Of a stretch of DNA of 64,000 bases, positions 33,081 through 40,579 are shown piece by piece. A program made the translations under genes and the position numbers. Source of the stretch: Pseudomonadales bacterium (lineage in GTDB: Bacteria > Pseudomonadota > Gammaproteobacteria > Pseudomonadales > Azotimanducaceae); assembly GCA_041395945.1 (NCBI GenBank), contig JAWKZN010000001.1, positions 2,542,001 through 2,606,000 on the forward strand. The letters are read 5' to 3'. The notes beneath the pieces were generated by a model, which saw nothing but the letters and a program-made list of their open reading frames with translations, was not told where the DNA came from and did no database searches. Each line of letters starts with the position of its first letter. Position 1 is the stretch's first letter.

Positions 33081-33356
33081 TCAGCCGTTGTCGAGCGCCT
33101 TTTCGGCACGCGTCAGCTCTTTGCCAAGCCGGCGATTGGTCAGTCGCAGCCGGGTGGTTGCCACCAGAGTACCCAGGAGGCCCAGGAACAGACCCGCACC
33201 GAATGCCCCGAGCAGCCACCAGAATACGCTGACTTCGGGTGACTGCCAGTTGAGAAATTTGAGCGCCACAGGCTCCTGGTTGACCACCAGCGCCGCGAGA
33301 AGAAACAGCCCGACAGCCAGCAGCCCCCAGAAAAGCCGAATCAGCCAGGCAATCAC
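33081..33356 (-). CDS. LapA (YciS), LPS assembly protein A
   Basis: This 91-aa inner-membrane protein has two membrane helices (LFWGLLAVGLFLLAALVV and VFWWLLGAFGAGLFLGLLG) separated by the conserved QEPVALKFLNWQ loop, and a cytoplasmic helix with Arg/Lys. DUF1049 proteins of this type work with LapB. It overlaps ihfB by 4 bp (ATGA). Confidence 0.95.
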   Translation of the reverse strand: MIAWLIRLFWGLLAVGLFLLAALVVNQEPVALKFLNWQSPEVSVFWWLLGAFGAGLFLGLLGTLVATTRLRLTNRRLGKELTRAEKALDNG

Positions 33357-33688
33357 TCCGGCATGCTTCCCGCTGAGCCTGCACTGGCTGACTTCATTTC
33401 TTCGACGAGCGCGTCGTTGACCCGGTCCCGGAGTTCTTTGCCGGGCTTGAAGTGGGGGACATATTTTCCGGCAAGTCCGACAGACTCGCCGGTCTTGGGA
33501 TTGCGTCCGATACGCGGCGCCCGGTAGTGCAGGGAGAAGCTGCCGAAACCGCGGATTTCTATCCGCTCCCCGGCAGCCAGGGTTTCTGACATCTGCTCGA
33601 TAAGGGTCTTCACCGCCAGCTCGACGTCTTTGGCGGACAGCTGGGTCTGCTTGGCGGAAATGATCTCGATGAGCTCGGACTTCGTCAT
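33353..33688 (-). CDS. Integration host factor beta subunit
   Basis: This 111-aa HU/IHF-family DNA-bending protein starts MTKSELIEIISAKQ and contains the beta-arm signature GFGSFSLHYRAPRIGRNPKTGE with the intercalating-Pro region (GFGSFSLHYR, then APRIGRNPKTG). IHF bends DNA in transcription, replication and site-specific recombination, and could assist the integrase of the element at the left of this window. A Ser/Ala-rich tail of about 15 residues extends beyond the usual C-terminus. An AT-rich promoter region precedes it. Confidence 0.96.
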   Translation of the reverse strand: MTKSELIEIISAKQTQLSAKDVELAVKTLIEQMSETLAAGERIEIRGFGSFSLHYRAPRIGRNPKTGESVGLAGKYVPHFKPGKELRDRVNDALVEEMKSASAGSAGSMPE

Positions 33689-33718
33689 TGTCAGATCTTA
33701 AAGCTTTTGTCTTTGATT

Positions 33719-33747
33719 TTTATAGCTTTTTTCGCCGGATTTGTATC
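33719..33747 (-). promoter_or_regulatory. Putative ihfB promoter
   Basis: On the minus strand, TATAAA (33724-33719) and the weaker GATACA (33747-33742) are separated by 17 bp. They are embedded in an AT-rich stretch that contrasts with the GC-rich surroundings, and the start codon lies 31 bp downstream. The upstream hexamer matches the consensus poorly. Confidence 0.4.
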
Positions 33748-33862
33748 GAAATTGCGCACTGATCGGGCAATTCGCAGACACCGTCGACTCGCCGGCGGGC
33801 TTTTTGGGAACCTGATCCACACCGCCACCCCCAGTAGCAGTTTGAGACGTTAACTCCGGCCG

Positions 33863-33886
33863 CAGGGCACCCGCAACGGTGCCCTG
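33863..33886 (-). terminator. Hairpin downstream of rpsA
   Basis: A perfect 9-bp stem CAGGGCACC/GGTGCCCTG with a 6-nt loop lies 24 bp after the rpsA stop. There is no T-tract on the minus strand, so it is more likely an mRNA 3'-end stabiliser or a rho-dependent signal than an intrinsic terminator. Confidence 0.5.
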
Positions 33887-33909
33887 TGGTCGGATCAGTC
33901 AGCCTGGCT

Positions 33910-35595
33910 TCAGTCGCCTTCGGGCTGATTCATCTGGGCCTTGATCAGATCACCCAGTGTCGCCGGGCCCGCTCTGTCGCTCTCTTTGGCGCGATGCTCG
34001 CGGACCGCCGTGCGCTCTTCCTCAACGTCCTTGGACTTGATGGAGAGGCTGATCCCACGGTTCTTGCGGTCGATGCTGATGATCTTGACCTCGACTTCCT
34101 GGCCGACAGACAGCGCATTACGCGCGTCTTCCACCCGGTCGATGCTGATTTCTGAAGCCTTGAGCAGGCCACGCACTTCGGGTGCCAGTTCGAGGATGGC
34201 CTCCTTCGGCTCGACTTCAATCACCGTGCCTTTGACCACGCTGCCGCGATCGTTCACCGCGGTGTAATCGGAGAACGGATCCTGATCGAGCTGTTTCACC
34301 CCGAGGGAAATCCGCTCACGCTCCGGATCGACCGAGAGAATGACCGTTTCGATCTCTTCCCCTTTCGAGTAGCGGCGCACGGCGGATTCGCCAGGCTCGT
34401 TCCAGGAAATGTCGGACAGATGCACCAGACCATCGATGCCGCCGTCGAGACCGATGAAGATACCGAAGTCCGTGATCGACTTGATCTTGCCGCTGATGCG
34501 GTCGTTCTTGGCATGGTTGATCGCGAACTCTTCCCAGGGATTGGGACGGCACTGTTTGATGCCCAGTGAAATACGACGACGTTCTTCGTCGATATCCAGC
34601 ACCATCACTTCAACCTGGTCACCGACATGCACCACTTTGGACGGGTGAATGTTTTTGTTGGTCCAGTCCATCTCGGAGACGTGTACCAGACCTTCCACCC
34701 CTTCCTCGATCTCGGCGAAACAGCCGTAATCGGTGAGATTAGTGACGGTCGCGGCAACCCGGGAGCCTTCCGGGTAACGCTGGGTGATGGACACCCAGGG
34801 ATCGTCACCCAGCTGCTTCATGCCGAGGCTGACCCGGTTCTTTTCGCGATCGAATTTGAGAATGCGGACCTGCACTTCGTCGCCGACATTCACCATCTCG
34901 CTCGGATGGCGGATACGGCGCCAGGCCATGTCGGTTATGTGCAGCAGACCGTCGACGCCGCCGAGGTCCACGAACGCACCGTAGTCCGTGAGGTTTTTCA
35001 CGATACCCTTCACATCCTGGCCTTCTTCGAGCTGGGCCAGCAGCTGTTCGCGCTCTGCGCTGTTCTCTTCTTCCAGTACCGCGCGCCGGGATACCACGAC
35101 GTTGTTGCGCTTCTGGTCGAGCTTGATGACTTTGAATTCCAGCGGCTTGCCTTCCAGATGAGCCGTCTCCCGCAACGGCCGGATGTCGACCAGGGAGCCG
35201 GGCAGGAACGCACGGATCTCGTTCAGATCCACGGTGAAGCCACCCTTCACCTTGCCATTGATGATGCCGATGACCACTTCGTTCTTATCGAAGGCGGCAT
35301 CCAGATGCATCCAGGATTCGGCCCGCTTGGCTTTTTCACGGGACAGGCGCGTCTCACCGAAGCCATCGTCCACCACTTCCATGGCAACCTGAACCCGGTC
35401 ACCGATCTTCAGGGTGAGTTCACCCTGTTCGTTGAGGAACTGGCTCTTGGGAATGACCCCTTCGGATTTCAGACCGGCGTGGACAACCACCCAGTCGCTG
35501 TCGATATCGACCACCGTGCCGGTAACGATGGACCCGGGGGCCATCTCGATGGTTTCAAGGCTCTCTGCAAACAGATCGGCAAAACTTTCGCTCAT
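33910..35595 (-). CDS. 30S ribosomal protein S1
   Basis: This 561-aa protein has six S1 (OB-fold) RNA-binding repeats (for example [27 protein letters not shown]-type units, seen here as [18 protein letters not shown] and later copies). It binds mRNA and brings it to the 30S subunit. Length and repeat number match the E. coli protein. It is encoded between cmk and ihfB as in most gammaproteobacteria, with a 128-bp leader region to cmk that probably holds its promoter and autoregulatory site. Confidence 0.98.
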   Translation of the reverse strand: [561 protein letters not shown]

Positions 35596-35723
35596 TGAGT
35601 AATTTCGTGTATCACCTGCGGAGAATCTCTCCGGGGTGAACGCTCCTGTTGTGATGACACCGCGCTACCGGCCGCCGGTTGTTCCGACGTCGCACCGGTA
35701 AGAGGCATCAACGTTGGTTGATG

Positions 35724-36416
35724 TTATGCGCTTTCTCGCAGTTGTCTGGCCTCGACCTCTGCAACGATCTGCGACAGCACGGCGTCGATGGACATTTCCG
35801 TGCTGTCGATGACGATTGCATCGCGGGCCGGCACAAGCGGTGAGACTGCGCGGGCTCTATCTCGCTCGTCCCGATCTTTCAGGCTCGCAAGAAGGGCGCG
35901 GAGGCTAACAGTTAACCCTTTGTTTTTCAACTGGTTATAGCGGCGCTCCGCGCGCGCCTCGACACTGGCGTCGAGGTAAATCTTCAACGGCGCATCGGCA
36001 AAGACCACGGTGCCCATGTCCCGGCCATCCGCCACAAGCCCGGGGGCCCGCCGCATGCCCCGCTGCAGGGCCAGAATGGCAGCGCGTACCGGCGCCAGGG
36101 CTGCCACGATGGAGGCCGCTTCGCTCACCACCTCGGTGCGGATCTCCACGCCCAGATCCCGACCGTCCACCCACACCGACTCTCCATCGAAACGGATGTC
36201 CAGCGCCCCCGCCAGCCGGCCAAGCCCAGCCTCATCCTCGAGACTGACACCCGTTCTGAGCGCCTCCGCTGCCACCACCCGATACAGCGCACCGCTGTCC
36301 AGGAGATGCCAGCCGAGCCGTTCGGCCAGGAGGCTGGCGATGGTGCCTTTGCCGGAGCCACTCGGACCGTCGATGGTGACTACCGGAATCTGTCCGGCAG
36401 CGGAGGCCTCAGTCAC
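35724..36416 (-). CDS. Cytidylate kinase
   Basis: This 230-aa P-loop kinase shows IDGPSGSGKGTIASLLAERLG at the N-terminus, GRDMGTVVFADAPLKIYLDAS and RDERDRARAVSPLVPA. It phosphorylates CMP and dCMP. It overlaps the tyrA-type gene by 8 bp. In Pseudomonas the aroA part of a tyrA-aroA fusion precedes cmk; that part is absent here. A perfect CATCAAC/GTTGATG hairpin (35706-35723) abuts the TAA stop. Confidence 0.97.
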   Translation of the reverse strand: MTEASAAGQIPVVTIDGPSGSGKGTIASLLAERLGWHLLDSGALYRVVAAEALRTGVSLEDEAGLGRLAGALDIRFDGESVWVDGRDLGVEIRTEVVSEAASIVAALAPVRAAILALQRGMRRAPGLVADGRDMGTVVFADAPLKIYLDASVEARAERRYNQLKNKGLTVSLRALLASLKDRDERDRARAVSPLVPARDAIVIDSTEMSIDAVLSQIVAEVEARQLRESA

Positions 36417-37293
36417 CCGGCGGTTCCTCGGTCAGATTTGCCCGCAGCGCCCTGGCCCGGCCGATCAGCCTCAGACATTCCTCCCGATCGCCACGCTCGA
36501 TGGCGAGACGGAATTTTTCCAGCTGCTGCTGAAAGTCATCGATCAGGGGCAGCAGGAAAGTGCGGTTGCCTTCGAATATCGCCGTCCACATCTGGGGATC
36601 CGAGGCACCGATGCGGCTGAAATCCCGGAAGCCGCCGCCGGTATGGTCGAGGTGTTCCGGTTCTATGGCCTGCAGATAGGTGAATGCCAGCAGATGGGGC
36701 AGATGACTGGTGAGGGCGTACACCCGGTCGTGCTCCTCCGGATCCATTGTTGACACCCGGGCACCAGCAGCCCGCCACCAGTCGGCAACCCGACTGCTGC
36801 GCACCGGGTCGGTGCCGGCCGGGGGGGTCAGGATCACCCGGCAGTTCCGGAACAGCGCGCCGTCCGCCGCAGCCGGTCCGCTGCGCTCACTCCCGGCAAT
36901 GGGATGGCAGGGTACAAACTGCTCCGGCACCCGCCCCAGTCGCGAGCGGATCTTCTTCAAAACACCACTTTTTACACTGCCGGTATCGAAGAGAGTACCG
37001 GGATGGTCTGCAAGTCGGATCACCCACTCGGCAATCCGGTTGCTGGGGCAGGCGAGCAGTACCGCATCCTGATCAGGAGCCACTTCCTTCACTACCGCGT
37101 CCACCACACCGCCATCCAGCACCGCTGCGGCGTGCGCCGGGTCCGGCTCGATCGCGCAGATCCGGGAAAAACTGTCGCGCAATGCAAGGGCGAAGGAGGC
37201 ACCAATCAGTCCGGTGCCGACGATGGTGAGTCGCGGTTTCAACTCACCCGCCGGAACGCGCGTCAGCTGACGCGCCGGACGGGCGTGAGCCAT
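36409..37293 (-). CDS. Prephenate dehydrogenase family protein (TyrA)
   Basis: This 294-aa NAD(P)-dependent dehydrogenase has a Rossmann GTGLIGASFALALRD, the conserved PCHPIAGSERSG segment with the catalytic His, and LTSHLPHLLAFTYL. It oxidises prephenate or arogenate in tyrosine synthesis. ATG 37293 is used; the frame extends upstream but only inside hisC. The gene overlaps hisC by 50 bp and cmk by 8 bp. Pseudomonads often carry TyrA fused to AroA (EPSP synthase) here; this copy ends after the TyrA domain. Confidence 0.94.
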   Translation of the reverse strand: MAHARPARQLTRVPAGELKPRLTIVGTGLIGASFALALRDSFSRICAIEPDPAHAAAVLDGGVVDAVVKEVAPDQDAVLLACPSNRIAEWVIRLADHPGTLFDTGSVKSGVLKKIRSRLGRVPEQFVPCHPIAGSERSGPAAADGALFRNCRVILTPPAGTDPVRSSRVADWWRAAGARVSTMDPEEHDRVYALTSHLPHLLAFTYLQAIEPEHLDHTGGGFRDFSRIGASDPQMWTAIFEGNRTFLLPLIDDFQQQLEKFRLAIERGDREECLRLIGRARALRANLTEEPPGD

Positions 37294-38401
37294 CGGGTCT
37301 CTCTGCAGACGCCAGCACACGGCCAAGTGCTGCGAGGAATCGCTCGTTCTCCCGGGGCAGGCCGACACTCACCCGCAGGTGATCGGGCAGCCCGTACTCG
37401 GCGATCGGGCGCACGATGACACCTTCCCGCAGCAGCGCCTGGTATACAGGCGCAGCCGGCTGGCCGAGGTCGAAGGTCAGAAAATTGCCCGCACTGGGAA
37501 TCGTTTCGAGTTTCAGCGCAGTGAGTCCGGTGCGGATCTGCTGCATGCCTTCCCGGTTCATTGCCCGGGAAGTGCTCACGAATTCCTGGTCCCGCAGCGC
37601 TGCTTCAGCACCCGCGAGTCCGAGTGCGTTGACATTGAACGGCTGACGCGCGCGATTCATCAGATCCGCCACTTCGGGTGACGTCACAGAGTAACCGACA
37701 CGCAGCGCTGCCAGGCCATGGATTTTGGAAAACGTGCGGGTCACGATGAGGTTCGGATAACGCTCGAGCAGACGCACACCGTCCGGGTAGTCGTCGATTT
37801 CCACGTACTCCGCATAGGCCTCATCCAGCACCACCCACACCCGCTCCGGTACCCGATCAAGGAAATCGGTGAGCGCCCTGGCACCGACCCAGTTTCCCGT
37901 CGGGTTGTTCGGGTTGGCGAGAAATATCATGGCAGTCTGCTCGTTGATGCCGGCCAGCATCGCAGACAGATCAGCGCCGTAATTCAGCGCCGGTACTTCG
38001 ATGAGTCGGGCACCGCAGCTTGCGACCACCAGCCTGTACACGACAAAAGCATGGCGCGATACGATCGCCTCGGCTCCGGGGTTCAGAGTGATCCGTGCCG
38101 CCAGATCGAGCACATCATTGGATCCATTGCCGAGCGTGATCTGCTCAGGTTTCACATCGAGATGGGCCGCCAGCGCCTGCCGGAGCCTGAAACCGCTGCC
38201 ATCGGGATAGCGCGACAGGGTGGCCAGCGCACGCCTGATCGCCTCCTGCACGAGCTCGCCCGGACCCCGGGGGTTTTCGTTACTGGCGAGCTTGATCACA
38301 TCGGTGATCCCCAGCTCCCGGGTCAGGGCTTCCACGGGTTTGCCGGGCAGGTAGGGACTCAGTCCGGCAATACCGGCGTGTACGGGACCTTTCAATGCCA
38401 T
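37244..38401 (-). CDS. Histidinol-phosphate aminotransferase
   Basis: This 385-aa fold-type I PLP enzyme has KLASNENPRGPG near the N-terminus, NPNNPTGNWV, DEAYAEYVE and the PLP-lysine segment RTFSKIHGLAALRVGY. It acts in histidine synthesis, and paralogs at this locus in Pseudomonas (HisC2) also transaminate aromatic keto acids, which fits its place between pheA and tyrA. It starts within the pheA stop codon (1-bp overlap). Confidence 0.96.
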   Translation of the reverse strand: MALKGPVHAGIAGLSPYLPGKPVEALTRELGITDVIKLASNENPRGPGELVQEAIRRALATLSRYPDGSGFRLRQALAAHLDVKPEQITLGNGSNDVLDLAARITLNPGAEAIVSRHAFVVYRLVVASCGARLIEVPALNYGADLSAMLAGINEQTAMIFLANPNNPTGNWVGARALTDFLDRVPERVWVVLDEAYAEYVEIDDYPDGVRLLERYPNLIVTRTFSKIHGLAALRVGYSVTSPEVADLMNRARQPFNVNALGLAGAEAALRDQEFVSTSRAMNREGMQQIRTGLTALKLETIPSAGNFLTFDLGQPAAPVYQALLREGVIVRPIAEYGLPDHLRVSVGLPRENERFLAALGRVLASAERPDGSRPSGASADARSGG

Positions 38402-39510
38402 CAGACCACCGCCTGGGGATAAGAGCCGAGGGTTCGGACTTCTAAAGACACCTCGCCCACCTCTGCCAGCACCTGCTGGATCTTCGGGTCGCTGCGATGA
38501 CCGTCGAAATCGATGAAGAACACATAAGACCAGTTGCCCGAGCGCGCCGGACGGGTCTCGATCCGACTCAGGCTGATGTCGTGGCGGTGGAAAGGCTCCA
38601 GCACTCTGTACAGGGCACCGGGCTCATTGCGTACCGACACCAGCAGCGAGGTCTTGTCATCGCCGCTGGGTCCGACATTCTGCCGGCCGATCACCAGAAA
38701 CCGGGTCTTGTTATCCGCCTGATCTTCTATGTTGCGCGCCACTACCCGCAGGCCGTAGCGCTCGGCCGCCACGTCTCCTGCGATCGCCGCTTTGCCGGGG
38801 TGATCGAGCACCAGACGGGCTGCTTCCGCATTACTGTTCACCGGGGTACGGGCAATTCCGGGATAGTGGGCGTCCAGCCACTTGCGACACTGGGCGAGGG
38901 ACTGGGAATGAGAAATGATTTCCTCTATCGCGGCGTCACCGGCCTGCGGATCCACCATCAGTGCGTGGTGAATGGGCATTTCCACTTCTGCGCAGATGCG
39001 CAGGGCGGAGGCCATGAAGCAGTCCAGTGTGTGGTTGACCATCCCTTCCGTGGAGTTTTCTACCGGCACCACGCCGTAGTGGGCACTTTCGGATTCGACC
39101 TCCCGGAAAACTTCGTCGATGGAGGCCAGCGCACGGGTCGTGGCGAAATGGCCGAACTGCTTGACCGCTGCGGCTTCGGTGTAGGTGCCCGCCGGGCCGA
39201 GGTAGGCGATGGTCAGGGGCTGTTCGAGGTTCAGACAGCAGGAAATGATTTCTCTGAACAGACGTGCCAGTTCCTGATTACTCAGCGGACCGGGATTCCG
39301 CGCCTGTATCCGCTTGAGGATCTGGGCTTCCCGCTCCGGCCGGAAGAAAACCGGCGGCTCGGAGCTGGGCTCCGCCTGCTTGATCTCCCCAACCTGCAGC
39401 GCGCAGCCGGCACGTTCACTGAGCAGTTGCGTCAGCGCTTCGTCTATCTCATCGATGCGCTTACGCACCGACTCGAGCGACGGTTTTTCTTCACTGTCAG
39501 CCCTGCTCAT
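38401..39510 (-). CDS. Bifunctional chorismate mutase/prephenate dehydratase
   Basis: This 369-aa P-protein has an N-terminal AroQ chorismate mutase (residues about 10-95, with RKRIDEIDEALTQLLSERA). The prephenate dehydratase domain follows (IAYLGPAGTYTEAAA; PVENSTEGMV; NKTRFLVIG), then a C-terminal ACT domain (LLVSVRNEPGALYRVL; ESRP-type SRIETRPAR) for phenylalanine feedback. ATG 39510 is chosen; it overlaps serC by 14 bp. Confidence 0.97.
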   Translation of the reverse strand: MSRADSEEKPSLESVRKRIDEIDEALTQLLSERAGCALQVGEIKQAEPSSEPPVFFRPEREAQILKRIQARNPGPLSNQELARLFREIISCCLNLEQPLTIAYLGPAGTYTEAAAVKQFGHFATTRALASIDEVFREVESESAHYGVVPVENSTEGMVNHTLDCFMASALRICAEVEMPIHHALMVDPQAGDAAIEEIISHSQSLAQCRKWLDAHYPGIARTPVNSNAEAARLVLDHPGKAAIAGDVAAERYGLRVVARNIEDQADNKTRFLVIGRQNVGPSGDDKTSLLVSVRNEPGALYRVLEPFHRHDISLSRIETRPARSGNWSYVFFIDFDGHRSDPKIQQVLAEVGEVSLEVRTLGSYPQAVV

Positions 39511-40579
39511 ACTCGAAGGTCTGCATGTATTGCACGAGCGCATCCACAGCGTTCTCCGGAACCGCATTGTAGAGACTCGCCCTCATACCGCCGACACTGC
39601 GATGACCCTTGAGGTTGGTCAGACCGGCCTCTTCGGCACCCGCCAGAAAACGCTTGTCGAGTTCCGGATCCGGGAGTGTGAAGGGTACGTTCATCAGAGA
39701 GCGATCGGCTTCGGCGACCGGCGAAGTATAGAAATTGCTGTGATCGATGGCGTCGTAGAGCTTGCCGGCCTTGCGCGCATTGACGGCGGCAATGGCTTCG
39801 AGCCCCCCCTGCTTTTTCAGCCACTGGAACACCAGTCCAGCCAGGTACCAGGCATAGGTGGGCGGGGTGTTCGACATCGAGTCTGCGCCGGCATGTACCG
39901 AATAATCGAGCATGCTCGGCACCGTCGGTCCCGCGCGCCCCAGGAGATCGCGGCGGACGATGACAACGGTAAGACCGGCTGGTCCGATGTTTTTCTGCGC
40001 ACCCGCATAGATGACCCCGCAGCGGGATACGTCCAGCGGCCTGGAGAGGATGTCGGAAGATGCATCGACCACCAGCGGACGGCCGTCTGCTGCAGGCAGT
40101 TCGTGAAACTGCACGCCGCCGATGGTCTCGTTTGAGCAGATGTGCAGATAGGCGGCATTCGCATCCAGCTTCCAGCTGGCCGGCTCGGGAATGTGATCGA
40201 AGCCGCTGCCCTCCGAAGTCGCCACAACATTCGCGACACAGAAGCGACCCGCTTCCTGAATGGCTTTGGTCGACCAGGCCCCGGTATTCACATAGTCCGC
40301 GCTGGTTGCGTCACCCAGCAGATTCAAGGGCACCATGGCAAACTGCAGCGTCGCGCCACCCTGCAGAAACAGCACCTTGTAGTCCGCGGGAATGCGCAGC
40401 AGTTCGATCAGATCCGCTTCGGCACGTTCCGCGATGTCGATGAACGCCTTGCTGCGATGGCTCATTTCCATCACCGACATGCCGGTGCCGGCGTAGTCGA
40501 GCATCTCCGCACGCGCACGCTCGAGTACTTCCAGCGGCAGCGCGGCGGGGCCTGCCGAAAAATTATGCACCCGGCTCAT
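39497..40579 (-). CDS. Phosphoserine aminotransferase
   Basis: This 360-aa PLP enzyme starts MSRVHNFSAGPAALPLEVL and contains GGATLQFAMVPLNLL and YAGAQKNIGPAG with the PLP lysine. It converts 3-phosphohydroxypyruvate to phosphoserine and also works in pyridoxal phosphate synthesis. SerA, the preceding pathway step, is encoded at 61833-63008, and PdxJ at 53604-54374. It overlaps gyrA by 4 bp. Confidence 0.98.
   Translation of the reverse strand: MSRVHNFSAGPAALPLEVLERARAEMLDYAGTGMSVMEMSHRSKAFIDIAERAEADLIELLRIPADYKVLFLQGGATLQFAMVPLNLLGDATSADYVNTGAWSTKAIQEAGRFCVANVVATSEGSGFDHIPEPASWKLDANAAYLHICSNETIGGVQFHELPAADGRPLVVDASSDILSRPLDVSRCGVIYAGAQKNIGPAGLTVVIVRRDLLGRAGPTVPSMLDYSVHAGADSMSNTPPTYAWYLAGLVFQWLKKQGGLEAIAAVNARKAGKLYDAIDHSNFYTSPVAEADRSLMNVPFTLPDPELDKRFLAGAEEAGLTNLKGHRSVGGMRASLYNAVPENAVDALVQYMQTFEYEQG

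Noticed and set aside
34627..35598. 323-aa plus-strand frame
   Set aside because: Antisense to rpsA; its pattern mirrors the S1 repeats on the other strand.
38497..39612. 371-aa plus-strand frame
   Set aside because: Antisense to pheA, which carries all expected motifs.
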